Below, one piece after another: positions 1 to 12,079 of a DNA stretch of 64,000 nucleotides. The notes under the pieces were generated by a model, which saw only the letters and a program-made list of their open reading frames with translations, was not told where the DNA came from and ran no database searches. A program made the translations under genes and the position numbers. Origin of the DNA: Agapanthus africanus. Its lineage: Eukaryota > Streptophyta > Magnoliopsida > Asparagales > Amaryllidaceae. The DNA is taken from contig JASDDO010000006.1 of the NCBI GenBank assembly GCA_030015575.1, forward strand, positions 318,480,361 through 318,544,360, in the 5' to 3' direction. The stretch's first letter is position 1; each line of letters starts with the position of its first letter.

Positions 1-971
1 AACAATACACAGTGAAACTGAAGCATATAAATGTTTCGAAGGGGTATCCGGGTATTCCTAGTAATGCCTCTTCCATTATCAGATTCACAACTGTAACCGT
101 GTATTTCTTTGCCATCTCTCCAAATCCCTTTATATGTCTTTAGTTATTACCTTCTGTACACCCCTTTAGGCTATATGGTTTTCTTCCTTCCCTACCGTTC
201 GGCACCAGCCTATGGTTTGGAAGAAGACTATCTAATAAGCGTAATAGGTGTACTGTCCTAATCCTAGGAGCACTCGCAACCTGAGAGAAGGTGAAGATAA
301 AAGACAACTGAATAAACCTTATTCCTATTTCTCCTGAACCAGAATCCATCTCCGAACTGGAACAAGTCCCTTCGAGTTCGTATATAACCATACGATGGAG
401 TATCTAATAAACTGTTGATCTTCGTAGTGATACAGAGTGTTCCGGAGAAATACAAAGGTGAAGTATGAGTGGCGATGAAATACTTGGTTTGGTCATGAAT
501 GATAGCAGTCGTAATTTACTTTTCCCTCTTACTAATCCCTTTATATGTCTTAACTTAATACCTTCTGTACACCTTTTAGGCTAAATGGTTTTCTTCATGC
601 CCTACCGTTCGGCACCTGCCTATGGTTTGGAAGAAGACTATCCAATAAGCGTAATAGGTATACTGTCCTAATCCAAGGAGCACTCGCAATCTGAGAGAAG
701 GTAAAAGGAAAAGACAACTGAATAGTCCTATTCATTTTCCCCAGAACCGGAAACCATCCTCGAATCTGGAATAAGTTCCTTCGAGTTCGTATATAACCAT
801 ACGATGGTTTTATCCAATGGAAGTGGATGTTTGTAGTAATACGGGGTGTTCTGGAGAAAAGGGTAAAAGTAGGAGTGGCAACGAGGTATGCAACTTTGAC
901 AATCCAAAAGCCAGTGTTTTAAGAAGGTTCGGTTAACTTGGTTACTGAGTCATAGTCAAGGGTCGGGTCAT
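1..971 (-). pseudogene. Degenerate start of coding region in copia-A
   Basis: The minus-strand ATG at 971-969 follows a run of pyrimidines ending in CAG and the sequence CGACC. The copia-2 ATG at 20801 has the same context, so this is probably the start of the gag-pol frame. Translation is interrupted after about nine codons and repeatedly afterwards, and I recognise no gag domain. The region is dominated by a tandem duplication. No functional product is expected. Confidence 0.45.
102..888. repeat. Tandem duplication, period about 413 bp
   Basis: Two copies (about 102-482 and 516-888) share long stretches such as CCCTTTATATGTCTT, CCCTACCGTTCGGCACC and TTCGAGTTCGTATATAACC. They differ by scattered substitutions and small indels, so the duplication is not recent. 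It lies in the coding region of copia-A and is not seen in copia-2. Confidence 0.85.
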
Positions 972-1274
972 GGTCGCTGCCAAAGAGAGAGAGAAAAGAA
1001 ACACTCAGCGTGCACTCTAACTTAGATCAGAATGGTTATCAATTTATCTAATCAGGAAACCTCTCACTGTATTCTCAAATTCTCCTCCAAACCTGAAAGA
1101 AGAATTAGTCGGGATCACCCGAGGAGTAAACCAACTCATCAGTGGGAATCGGGATCCAACTATCATTGCATGATAACGTGATGGAATCCACTCACGTTAT
1201 CACACTCCAGAAGGTATGCGCATGCCTGACAAGTTTCAGTTTCTTTAGAAACTCCCGATGTGATTTTTACCCCA

Positions 1275-1497
1275 TGCTCTTATGACCTTGACGTAGGCCA
1301 ACATATCATAAGTCACATGTCAAGTTCTACCCGCCATTTTCCAGGTTAATTTGAACCCACTCATACATACTTTTGACGAAGGCCAAAATAGTAGTACGAC
1401 TGTCCTAAACCAACGCATCTATCTATGCAACAGAAAAGTAACAAATAGCTACCATACACTATGCCTTGACGTAGGCCAACATATATAGCATGAATAC
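1275..1497 (-). other. Triple stem-loop array in copia-A leader
   Basis: Three units about 90-110 bp apart share the form stem, TTGGCCTACGTCAA-like core, stem. The clearest has CTTATGA (1279-1285) pairing with TCATAAG (1306-1312). Three units in the same order occur in copia-2 at 20155-20365 with a different core. No coding function is apparent. Confidence 0.55.
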
Positions 1498-2003
1498 TAA
1501 GTGCTACCTTCCTGAAATGACGGAGGGCTACGAATGGTTTTTGGCGAAAAACATTTAACGTAATGAACTTGATATCGTTGAAGGAACGGGATAGCTTTTT
1601 ATAAAAATATAGTGGCGGAAACCTTTGCTAAAGAGGTCACTCCCGGTGAGGGGATCTCGGCTCTTTCCCCGTAGAATGAGTTGCAGGATATTCCAACTGA
1701 ATACCACGATGCAAAGCAAAAAGTAATCGACTATAGTGAAGTTATTACCCTGACGCAAACTTCTGTCCAAGGGGTCACTCCCGATGAAGGGATCTCGGCC
1801 CTAGCCTCGTCGACTGAGGTGCTGGATATTCATAACTGAATACCACTGTGCAAAACAAAAGAGAACGTCCTTGCAATAACAACTTTTTGAAAAATGTTCC
1901 AACAACATCAAACAGGTTTGTTTAGCTTGCATTGATCCGAATCAATGCAGTCCCATCAATTAATCACACCACAAAAGAATGAAAATACGATGTACGTATA
2001 TGC

Positions 2004-2086
2004 CATCCGCATTCGCCACTGGGTCCCGTCATCACCCGTTAGGTTACTTAACTAACGACAGAGCGGGGACTGGACTAGCGCGGATG
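2004..2086 (-). other. Branched stem-loop domain in copia-A leader
   Basis: An outer stem CATCCGC/GCGGATG (2004-2010 with 2080-2086) encloses an inner stem CGTTAG/CTAACG (2037-2042 with 2052-2057). The matching domain in copia-2 lies at 19651-19733 with the same outer stem and a longer inner stem. Conservation of pairing between diverged copies suggests a structured RNA. Confidence 0.55.
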
Positions 2087-3014
2087 CAAAACATATACAA
2101 CATCTACTAGTATATATATCAATATATAATATTCGCTCAAGGCGTGATAAAATGCAACATCACAGAAATGTAATAAGCATCACAGAACAATACAGATAAT
2201 CTGGGATCCCCGGGTTTCATAGAGCCGCTACTGAAACCCGACGTTCCCCTGGTCGTGTGGATAGCCTGTACAATGAAATCCTAGACCCCTACGGGCGCGG
2301 CAAGTTACCCGCCAAAACCTGAAGCGAGGCAGCCCCCTTCAACAATGTGAATGGACCACCCAGCACTTCACGGAATCCGGTAACTTGAGCACCCCTCCTT
2401 GGGTCAACCTGTACCCCCTACGAGTGCGGCGAATAGCCCGCCAATTCTAGAGTGAAGCCCCCTCCGTCTCAAAGCCATGAGATGCGGGCCCGTTGCCCTC
2501 TAGAACCCGGCTACCCGTGCACCCCACCGCGGGGTAATCCTAGTACAAAAAGTAAAATATATACAATGGGTACATCGACCTCAGCACGATCGTGCCCCAA
2601 AAGAATAATATACAAACAGGCAGTGACGGCAGTCCACATGTCGGACGCTCGCCCCGCAATATCAAATGTATAAATATAACCAAACTATACTACCATTGCA
2701 TCCAGGCTATCCACCACGACAAATCCGCAACATCACAGCACAACACAGAACATCAACGTAAATGTCACGTTCGCAAATCCGTCTAAAAGGGCTATAGCAA
2801 TTAGACAGGATTTACCGATCAAATGACATTCACGGTCGCAGATATAATGTAAATACTGTGAACTAATATATTTAAAATTTTCGATCGACAAAATTTCCCC
2901 GAAGTGGGCCCCAAGCACAATTCCCAGTACTCAAACAAATCTGGGCCCAAACAAAAAATACCAGAAACCACAATTCCATGTCAGAGAGCACTGTAGAAAA
3001 AATGGTGCAGTGCA

Positions 3015-3082
3015 GCTACAGTGCTGCGGCGGAACCGCGGCCAAATGGGGTTACGGCCGCGGTTCCGCGGCGCTACAGTGCT
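3015..3082 (-). other. GC-rich leader hairpin of copia-A
   Basis: Arms 3026-3042 and 3055-3073 can pair over about 15 bp around the core GGAACCGCGGCC, with a 12-base loop. The hairpin lies about 180 bases from the PBS, as it does in copia-2 and copia-3. In this copy it is flanked by an exact 11-bp direct repeat, GCTACAGTGCT (3015-3025 and 3072-3082). Function unknown; an RNA dimerisation or packaging signal is an inference. Confidence 0.7.
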
Positions 3083-3250
3083 ATCATGCTACCAATTTTC
3101 TGCAGTGTTCTTAGAACAGCCTGCCTGATTTTCTGCAACTCACCAAAAAATTTTTTGACAACAAAAAAAATTCGACAGAAACTGCACTTTTTGAAATCGC
3201 CGATCGAAGTTTTAAATACGTTAGAGCAAGCTAGTAAAGGTTAATGGCGT

Positions 3251-3263
3251 GTCTCTGATACCA
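3251..3263 (-). other. Primer-binding site of copia-A
   Basis: The minus strand reads TGGTATCAGAGAC directly after the LTR. This matches the 3' end of initiator methionine tRNA, the usual primer of plant copia elements. The same site occurs in copia-2 and copia-3. Confidence 0.9.
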
Positions 3264-5370
3264 TGTAAGTGTACGGTAGCATCCCGGCCGTCTGTCCGAG
3301 GCCAAAATGCGGAAACAAAAACTTTTTCTAAACTAGAAACCGGCGCTATCGCAGACTTTAATCCTGGATCGAACCATTAACCTACAACTAGCTATCTAGA
3401 GAAGGGATAGAAAGGCTATACCGATCGATCCGTGTCCTTCGGTCTTTGGCCACCATCCCAAGCTCCCCGCGGCATCTCCGGTCTCGATCTCCTCGTCGGA
3501 AAGGGCACCACATCATCGATTCTTTTTACGGGCTCCCACTTCATCCGAAGCAACTCGGCCACGAAGTGTGCTAGCCGACGTGTCCAAGGTGATGTAGAGA
3601 ATGTTTGTGATCACTTTGTCCCTTGCATCCGTTGATTTGGATGGAGGTTAGAGGTGTTGCCATTGATGGAGATAATGAGCTAGAGGAAGAAGAAGAAGAA
3701 GAGGTTTTTCTCTTTCTTTTCCTTTTGTGATGGAATGATAAAATGAGAGTGAGTTAGTACAATAATATGAGAGCTAACAACCATATCATGGCTGCCCCTC
3801 TCTCTCCTCTTATCAATTCAACACACAAAACAAACACTAATGTGACATTTTACATAAAAAAAGAGACCATGAGTCACTATATATGTCCATGTTACATTTA
3901 ATGCATCTCATGATGAATTCTAGCTTATTATTTCCATATGCAAACATTAATCCAAATGTTTGCCACAACAAAAAGATACGGCAACATCTAAAGTAAACTC
4001 ATGACGGATCACAAGGATACCCGTCACCTGTATATACATACCTGCACCCGCATTCCGACTGAATGCGAATGCGATGAGACTAAAGTAATCCAACAAATCT
4101 AATACTAGGATCCGGCTTAAACCAAAGCCCACTAGTATGATCCGCCCGATCATGATCCGTGCACTACTGCACGTATATGATCGGACCCTGCCATATATCA
4201 TACGGCCTCTACAACGTTTCGCCCGAAACTTGAGAAACTGTTTGTGGGGGACTCTAAAGACTCGTCAATACTTTGGCTGTGGATTTAACCAGTAGCTCGT
4301 CAGAGGTACTAGCCGTACGTAACGGGCTACCAGGTATTGACCAAAAGGGAGGTCGATGAGCGAACTCATCCTGACACCCTACTGAGCATGTCAGTGACAA
4401 TATCCGTACGGTCCGGTCCGTTCGTCTATGAGTATCGCATGTCGGGCCTAGGGGTTGGTAAAAGTCAGACCCCCAAAAGCGGTACAAGTCGTGTCGGAGT
4501 GTAGCCCAGAACACCCTGAGATACTACTGGAATACCTACCAGTAAATCTCCTGCCTTGGCCAAGGACTTCGTGTAATGGCTCTCCTAGACACAGCGCGAT
4601 CTCATCCCCAATACCGGGAGAGACGAACCCGTGCCGATCCGCTCACTGCCTCCATGTGGCTCGGGACTGTACCCAACTAAAACCTGTTTGCACGACTCCT
4701 TTGAGCCATGGTAGGGTAGTAATCAAAGCACAGTGGGAACTCACATGAGACAAATGTCGATCTCAGGTCGATGAACTAACCTGTACACATGTCACCAGGG
4801 AACTGCTATCTGACGCTAGGTATAATACTAACTAGCATGTTCCCGGCGAGTCCTGTCCGGTGTACTCATAACCCAATGAGCATCTGTATACATCTTAGGT
4901 GAACCAACTGACACCAATGGCTTGTGAGACCGGCCACCGCCCCTCGTCGGGGTCTCGACTGTATACACTAGTCTACTAATGGAGTATCGATGCCCAGTCT
5001 CGAAACTCCCACGACTAGGGACCTTTTAAGGATGTGCTTATAGACCCCAGCTCCCACGTATATGATCGCCATCATACTGCTGGCCGTCAAGCAAGAATCC
5101 TAAGGGCTCTATCAACGTGCAATAGTGACCTGTAAGGTCACCTGAAACAGTACACGATGATAAAGATAAATCATGGTAGCATACTATTCTCTATCAACGT
5201 GTAATAGTGAACTACAATGTCACCTAAAGCATGTACACGATGATAAAGACAAACCAGATAGTATACAAACCTCTCGAGTAAGACTGTCCTACCGGTATAG
5301 GTCCTCCCTCAATCATTGCAATCACGTGCCTGCGATCCAATAATTGACTCTGAGAGCACTATATCCAACA
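3264..5370 (-). repeat. 5' LTR of copia-A
   Basis: About 2.1 kb, starting TGTTGGATATAG on the minus strand at 5370 and ending CTTACA at 3264, directly next to the PBS. It aligns in reverse complement with the copia-2 LTR from 15955 onward: the segment around TTGGGTACAGTCCCGAG and the stretch GTATTGACGAGTCTTTAGAG are both recognisable. It is clearly diverged from the copia-2 and copia-3 LTRs, so it is a separate lineage or an older copy. Confidence 0.88.
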
Positions 5371-6125
5371 TACTATTGTGTCATACTAGATGATACAATG
5401 GATATGGGTGTATGAGGCTCACACCAAGCCAAGGATAATGTTGGATTTTATTATTTAAAGTAAATCCAAAATTAAGTGGAAAATGAGCATGGCTTGGATG
5501 CTTGTAGAAGCATGTAGAAGACATGACTCATTCCACTAATTTTGTTTTACTTGAGATATTTTATAATCTAACCATTATCCTTAGCCTATGGTTAAGTCTC
5601 TAAATATATCTTGGATATATTTTCCTCACCCTAGTTATACACAAGTTTCATCTTCTTCCTCCTCTTGAAAATTCTAGAGTGAAAAAGAAAAAGAGAAAAA
5701 GAATTCTAAAGTGAGCAAAATTCCCACTTCATCAATCTATACCAAACTAGCCCTTTAGTATAGGTTGTTTTCTTCACTAATTTCTTAATTAGTGAAGAGG
5801 TAGCTTGAGTTAGAGATTTTTCAAGGTGGATCATCTTCGACCTCGAAGATCCTTAAGCAAGCTCGTTCCTTTCACCAAGTGGAGCCTAAGAAGAGTTCTA
5901 GGGAGCACTTCTTGGAGCTAAGGGACTACTACTTGGAGCTTTAGAAGTGAATGATCGGTCTAGAAAAGTTGTATTCTTTATTCACTTAGTGAAAAGTTTG
6001 TTTATATGCATAGAAACCTTTCTCTAGTTCGATTCTAGGATGGAATGCATTAGCACACTAGATTTTTTAAAATTGTATACCCGTTGCTTCTTAAAACCTA
6101 GTAGTGGTGCTAAGGCATACTTTCA
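5371..6125 (+). repeat. 3' part of a forward copia LTR
   Basis: The sequence from TACTATTGTGTCATAC to the terminal ACTTTCA matches the last 770 bases of the copia-2 LTR (17367-18136) in the same orientation. Its left part was displaced when copia-A inserted at 5370/5371. It sits in the RT/RNase H region of Tat-1, with GCAGA as the probable right-hand target duplication. Whether it was a solo LTR or the 3' LTR of a full element cannot be told from this window. Confidence 0.88.
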
Positions 6126-7265
6126 GCAGAGACTATATACCCGGTCATAGAGAAAATAGTCCTGGCACTTGTCGTCGCCTCCAGGAAGCTTCGGCACTAT
6201 TTTCAAGCGCACACGATTCTCGTCCTCGCTGAGCGATCTTTAGGGTCGATTCTCGCCTCCTTCGATTCCTCAGGACCACCGGAAAAGTGGAGGTAGGAAC
6301 TATCCCAATTCGATATCAAATATCGCCCCGACAAGCCATTAAAGCACAAGTCTTGGCGGATTTTGTTGTCGAATGCACCATCCCCACTAAAGAAGAAGCG
6401 CCGACCTCGGGCCTCGAACCACGACCCTCGGTCGAAGAGGTGCCCGGCCCCATCCCGGATTGGGTGCTCTACGTGGACGGATCCTCTACCATGGAGGGGA
6501 GCGGGGCTGGCCTGATCATCCGCGGGCCGGACGAAACGGAAATGGAATACTCCTTAAAGCTCGGGTTTAGAGTATCAAACAACGCCGCGGAATATGAGGC
6601 CTTGCTAGCAGGACTTTGACATCAGAACTCGCAGCGACTCTGCATTGGTTGTCAGCCAAGTAACCGGGGGCTTCGAAGCCCGGGAATCACTTATGATAAA
6701 GTATCTAGCCGAGGTAAAAAGGATCCGGAAATTTTTTGAGGAAGTGCAAGTGGAACAGATCCCCAGGAACTTGAATACCCGGGCAGACGCTTTGAGCAAG
6801 CTCGCTTGTTCCTACTCGGCCACCCGTAAAAGAAACATCCTTTACGAAGCCTTGCCACGACCCAGCGTGGAAGAAGGAGGGGTAATGCTCCAGATTTATG
6901 CAACCCAAGAAGAAGGCCAAGATTGGAGGAAACCCCTCGTGTAGTTCTTGAAAGACGGTGTACTCCCCGAAAACCGAGGAGAAGCTCGCCGGCTATGGGC
7001 CAAAGCACACCATTTCGTCTGGAGCACCGGAAACCTGTACAAGAAGTCGTACACTCAGCCTATGCTTCGATGCATCGACCCCCATGAGGCCGACTATGTT
7101 CTGCGAGAAATTTATGAAGGGGTCTGGAGAGAGCATCAAGGAGCCCGCACCTTGGTTCAGAAGACACTGCTCTAAGGGTACTATTGGCCGAAATTGCACC
7201 AGGACACCGAGAAGCTGGTCAGAAGGTGCATGAACTGCTAACTCTTCTGCAGTATACCTCGTCTT
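6126..7265 (+). pseudogene. Tat-1 pol fragment: RNase H, second RNase H, H2C2 zinc module
   Basis: 6126-6290 encodes the classical RNase H stretch with PVIEKIVLALVVASRKLR. 6470-6820 encodes a second RNase H with YVDGSS and NAAEYEAL, the acidic residues expected of the archaeal-type domain. 7010-7245 holds the H2C2 module (HHF, later REHQGA, YYWP and RRCMNC). At least two frameshifts and several stops interrupt it, so it is inactive. It would have degraded RNA in RNA-DNA hybrids and prepared integration. It is cut at 7265 by TRG-1 and at its left end by the copia LTR. Confidence 0.85.
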
Positions 7266-8650
7266 TGTTGGGGTCAAAAATTGCACCCCGGTTGACCAAG
7301 TCAAAGTCAAAGTCAACCCCAAGTAAGCAGGCCCAAGCCCAGATCAAGTGGGCCCATGCCCAAGTCGAGCCAGGCGGCCGGTCTCGCCTCATTCCAAAAT
7401 AAAATCATGTAATAAATAATTTCGATGTAATTTTTTATGCATGAATGTAAGAGAAATGAGCATAAAGCTAAATTTTTGTAAAGCCCATGGCTTACGTGCA
7501 AAAGAAATGAGCACATGAAGCATGGAATGGGCAAAATGCCATTTTGTAAAGCCCAAGGGGCTATATGTAAATTTGTAAGCCTATATAAGGCAACATGATA
7601 ATGAAATAAAAAAATGACTTTTTCATTCTCTCAAACTCTAGGGTTTTTATGCCTCCTCCTCCTTCCTCAAGGTTCTAAGCCTTCTCCCCTTTTCAATTAA
7701 ATCAAGAGTTTTACTCTTTCTTTTCCAAAAAGAAATAGTTTTCCACCACAAAACCTTTGAAGGAGAACGCGGATCTTCCATTAGATCTCAAAAAGAGGAG
7801 ATTTTTTAAATCTCACCCCCTTTCTCCAAGATCCGGCCAACCGAGAGGAAGAAGAAGGAGACCCACCTCCAAAAACCCCACTTTGGGAAAGATCTAGGGC
7901 TCAAGGGAGAAGAAAGGAGTCCCCTTTCATCAGCTCCGAAAATATCTTAGGAGTTTAACTCCTTAAAAAAAAATATATATTTATAAAATAATAAATCTTT
8001 CTTTTTGGAAGTACAACTCCCAGTGCAGGGGCTAAGCCTACTTGTCCTTTCTGTCAGGAGTTCAACTCCATAAGTCAAATCGGGAGCACAGCTCCCAGTG
8101 TAGGGACAAAGTCCCTTTTCCTGCTGTCGCCCAGCGCCCGCGTGCCAAGCACGTGGGGCGCCCGTGTGCTGCGCACGTGGGGCGCTGGCCCCCACGCGTC
8201 CTTTGGACGCTTTTCCCCCTCTTTACCTATATGTATATATGTGTGTGTGTACACACACACACACTCCACAACACTGTCCTCGTTAAGAAAAATTTCTAAC
8301 GGGGAGTTGTCCCGCACCCCGTAAGGGGGCTGCTAGCCCTCTTGACCCCCAGCCCGCTATCCGGGTAGCGGGACCCCCGTAAAAACTCTGCGGGGTCCCT
8401 GATATATCCAAAACCCCTTCAAAACACAACATTACACATTGAGTTCGCATGACCTGTTTGACCCGTCAATCGAAGGTTCCCTCGCTCCAAAGGCGAGGGG
8501 TAATTTCCGGCAGCTTAGTTCGCGGCTGCCGGAAATTCGGATCCTCACAATCAATAAACCCCAGCCTACCCTAGGCAGGGGGAATCTGTAATGCTCCTGA
8601 CAAGTGCGCGCCTATTCCCATCTCAATGGGGTGACAAAAAACACCCAACA
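7266..8650 (+). repeat. 5' LTR of TRG-1
   Basis: 1385 bp from TGTTGGGGTCAAAAATTG to ACACCCAACA, aligning over its full length with 13740-15113. It contains a TATA box (7581-7590), a CT-rich stretch of likely 5' untranslated RNA, two CACGTG G-boxes near 8153 and 8176, and a GT/AC microsatellite around 8229-8263. Confidence 0.93.
7581..7590 (+). promoter_or_regulatory. TATA box in TRG-1 5' LTR
   Basis: CTATATAAGG. The same ten bases occur at the equivalent place in the other three LTRs of this family (14054-14063, 29202-29211, 36637-36646), which supports a retained core promoter about 315 bases into the LTR. Confidence 0.7.
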
Positions 8651-8655
8651 GATTC

Positions 8656-8673
8656 TGGCACGCCTGGTGGGAC
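8656..8673 (+). other. Primer-binding site of TRG-1
   Basis: TGGCACGCCTGGTGGGAC begins five bases after the LTR end. TRG-2 has a closely similar site at 30250-30267. The leading TGG fits the CCA end of a tRNA; I cannot say with confidence which tRNA it is. Confidence 0.75.
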
Positions 8674-8807
8674 CCATCTCTCCTCCCATATTTTGGGTTA
8701 AACGTTCATGCGAACTCAATTAATATACATATCGATTGCCTATACTGAAATCATGCTTCTTTATGCAGGTTAACAATTTCTAATTGCAATCTTCGGACAC
8801 AGCAAAA

Positions 8808-11086
8808 ATGTCTCCAAGGATCAGCTCAGCTCTTGACACAGCTCCCATCTCCTACACGATGAAGATGGACGTCAGGACGGTCCTCCTGGCCAGTCTCGGG
8901 CAACAATGGGAGAAGCCACCGCTACCATTTGGTTCTATTCTGTTCATGCCAGCTAACGCCATCCATGTTCCTCAAGCCCCGGTGACTGATAAATCGGCCT
9001 CGAAAGGCAAGAGGCCAAATGTGGTGATCTCGAGGGCACCACTACCCAAACACAAGTCGATGTTTGAATGACTTTCCTTGGCCCCAGGTGGGGGCAAGGC
9101 CATCAACACCAACAAAACTATAAGGCATCTCGAGCAAGCTCCAGTGGTGCACCCGACAACTGCTCAATCGGATGTCTTCTTTAAGTTCCTCATCAATCGA
9201 CTCACGGTGGCTTCCCAGAAAACGGATGCCCGCCAAGCCCTCAAAATAGAGAAGCTAAGACAGAAAAGGCTCAGATACAGAGCCAACAAAAGGGCTAGGG
9301 CTCATGCTAGGCCGAATTTCATGAGCTTCCAAGAACAGGGTTACCCCGCCAAAGATAAAGAGACGGCTGGATATGTAGTCCACACTGTCTACATGGTGGG
9401 CACATGCAGCAAGAGCAGGGATGGGGCCACTACATCTCAAATCCAATATGGTGTGAATGTGGCTGTCACTTCCCAAGACCAGTATCCTCTGGGAGGTAAT
9501 GAAAATCCTTCCAGTAAGGATGATAAGCAGAGAGAGCCCTCAGTTTATGAGGAGTCGGGCTCGGAAAGCGAAGATGTGCCAACTTTCCATCCTAAGACCG
9601 CAGAGCAGCAACTTCTCCAGAAGCTCTGAAAGCAGCTCAGAAACAAAGACAAGGAGATGGAGAAGCTCTACTCAAAAATTGATGACTTGACGAATGTCGT
9701 AATGCAGCTCACGGCCCAACTTGCCTCTCAATCGTCCAATCAAGTGTAGGGTTCCGCTCATGAACCGGGAAACGGTGTCCCGAGACAGCCGACGCCTATT
9801 CCCTCAACACGAAAGGTGGACGGACCACATGAAATACAGTCGCATCTTATCTCGGGAAATGTCTTGGCTACCGATGACAGTAGCCCGTTGACTCAAGATC
9901 AAATCATAGATTTGATTGCCAACAAAGTCAAAATATTGGTAGCCAAAGCTGAAGTGCAAAAAGATATCAGCAGTGGTGGGAGACCATATCCTGCTCAATA
10001 TGATCTGGTAGAATTTCCTAGCAGCTATGTCATTCCTAAATTCGGAAGGTTTGACGGGACGGGAAATGAGAATCAGCACATCAACCACTTTAAAGCCTCA
10101 TGCGGGAATACGGAGGGCAATGATGTACTTCTCCTCCGCCAGTTGGTTAATAGCCTGACTGATGTCGCTTTCGATTGGTACGCGAGCATACCGGATGGCT
10201 CCGTTACTACTTTCGTCCAAATGGAATCTCTGTTCCGACAAAGGTTCATGAGTGTCAGCGATAAGATTACCATTGCCGACCTCGTAAGGACCAAGCAAAA
10301 GAACAACGAAAGCAGCATGGATTTTATAACCTGATGGTGCAATCTCTCCATCAAATGCGAGTTGCTGATAGAGCAGGACCAATCTGTCAGCCTCCTTGTC
10401 GGAAATCTCAATAATTGGATGGCCCCGTTTCTATGCACCGCGGGTCTCAAAACATTCCAAGAGCTGACTAGGAGAGTCCAGATGTTGGAGCGCTCAAAGC
10501 AGGAGTCCTCCTCTGATTCCCAAAATAACAATAGGTCCTGGAGAAACCGAAAGGACGATGATCGTAAAGCGGAAATTCCGACGATATTGAATCTTTCAAT
10601 ACTTTGGCTAACCGAAATAAGCGAGGGATGAGCGGGCCTAATGCCAACCAGCCTCAGAAGCCAATGTTTGGAGAGGGAGGAGAAGCTCCACTGAAAGAGA
10701 AGCTGGATAAAGTCTATTCCTTCAGAAGAGACAAAGTCCATAAAATATTCAAAGATGTCCTAAGAAACGGTCTACAATTGCCGGAATCAAAAAGACCCAA
10801 GGAAGCGAATATGACCGACGACCCCAAATATTGCCCCTATCACAGAGTGATAAGTCATGCTATTGAGGACTGTTTCATCTTCAAAGATTGGGTCGAAAAA
10901 CAATATATGGCGGGAGAAATCTCGTTGTCCCCTGGCATGTTAGCGAACAAACAAGCGGCGACTGCCAATTTCATACAAATGGAAACCGAAGCCCTTTGGG
11001 AATCTGCTGCTCCACCGACCACCACGTCGTTAAACTGGGTACAATCGACCTCTAATTCATTAAACTGGGGATGTAAAAATGTGTAA
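8808..11086 (+). pseudogene. Gag pseudogene of TRG-1
   Basis: The start ATG is inferred by alignment with TRG-2 (MSP start in both). A polypyrimidine-like stretch ending TGCAG lies upstream. The order is a basic region (9250-9330), an acidic linker with a coiled-coil-like stretch (9590-9720), a retrotransposon gag core (about 9990-10480, with FGRFDGTGN and FDWYASIPDG) and an atypical zinc knuckle at about 10828-10876 (CPYH and SHAIEDC). I see in-frame stops at 9069, 9627, about 9747 and 10332, and one frameshift near 10575. Compared with TRG-2 it lacks about 110 codons between the basic region and the linker. It would form the particle shell and bind RNA. Confidence 0.85.
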
Positions 11087-11269
11087 ATAAAACAAAAAAA
11101 GCCGAAATGATAGGACAACTCGCAATAAAAATCAGCAAGTAAAATAAAAATGAAAATAAACAGCCGAAATGATGGGGCAACCGCAAATGAATAGCCAAAA
11201 TGATAGGGCAATCACGACCTTCGCGATAAGAAAAGCTGAAATGATAAAGCAATCGCGGTAAAAAAAATG

Positions 11270-11655
11270 GCGAATGATGAGTCGCTCCTGGTACTATATT
11301 CCAGTGCAGCGATGCAGACGCTGTCCAAAACTCTGAATGCCCCAACGGCGAATGATGAGTCGCTCCTGGTACCATATTCCAGTGCAGCGATGCAGACACC
11401 GTCCAGAACTCAAATTCCCAATGGCGAATGATGAGTCGCTCCTGGTACCATATTCCAGTGCAGCGATGCAGACGCCAACCAAATCCCAAATCCCTAAATC
11501 CCCAACGGAGAATGATGAGTTGCTTCTTGTACCATATTCCAGTGTAGCGATGCAGAAGCCAACCAAATTCCAAATCTCAAAACAGCGAATGATGAGTCGC
11601 TCCTGGTACCATATTCCAGTGCAGTGATGCAGACGCCAACCAAAATCCAATTTCC
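11270..11655 (+). repeat. Tandem array, 74-85 bp units, in TRG-1
   Basis: Five units each begin near CGAATGATGAGT and carry CCATATTCCAGTG and GCGATGCAGA, starting about 11273, 11352, 11426, 11511 and 11587. It lies just past gag. Related units recur in TRG-2 at 33257 and 33724-34020. Open frames across it on both strands result from the repeat and are not genes. Confidence 0.9.
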
Positions 11656-11814
11656 CAAAATTCTTTTAGCCCTATGGTTGATCCCCAAGTTGACTACCAT
11701 CTACAATCCACGGGCTCAAATAATTCTCATCACACTCATGCCCCACCACAATTACTAGTCCAGCGTCCGGTCTCCGCCCTTGGAATTATGCTCCATCTGG
11801 AAAGACCCACTCAT

Positions 11815-12055
11815 GTGTCCTCACGATGCATGAGGAGAACAAAACTTGCGAGATCCTTACGACTCGTAAGAAAACGCCTTCGTAGGATCCTTACGACTCA
11901 CAAAGGAAAAACACACTTGGGGGTCCTCACGACTCCTAAGGAGAAAGTGCACCTACGGGATCTTTATGACTCGTAGGGAGAAAATGCTTTTATGGGACCT
12001 TTACGGCCCATAAAATTGAAAAGCCTTAGGTGATAGGGATCTAAGCTTGTCTCCT
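11815..12055 (+). repeat. Short degenerate repeats with CTTACGACTC core
   Basis: Four to five units of roughly 45-50 bp centred on ATCCTTACGACTC or TCCTCACGACTCC, each followed by an AAGGAGAAAA-type stretch. The same block occurs in TRG-2 at 33480-33670 and again at 34300-34480, so it belongs to the ancestral 3' region of the family. Confidence 0.8.
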
Positions 12056-12079
12056 AAGCCATCGCTTCCCAATAGGCAA

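Larger units (their letters stand above)
1..5370 (-). mobile_element. Ty1/copia element copia-A, 5' part, antisense
   Basis: Read on the minus strand this has a 5' LTR (3264-5370), an adjoining primer-binding site, a leader of about 2.3 kb and the start of a degenerate coding region, then leaves the window at base 1. It matches the LTR and leader of copia-2 (15955-20801) in reverse complement throughout, including the PBS and the start-codon context. It sits inside a forward LTR of the same family, whose remainder continues at 5371. Its 3' half is outside the window. Confidence 0.9.
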
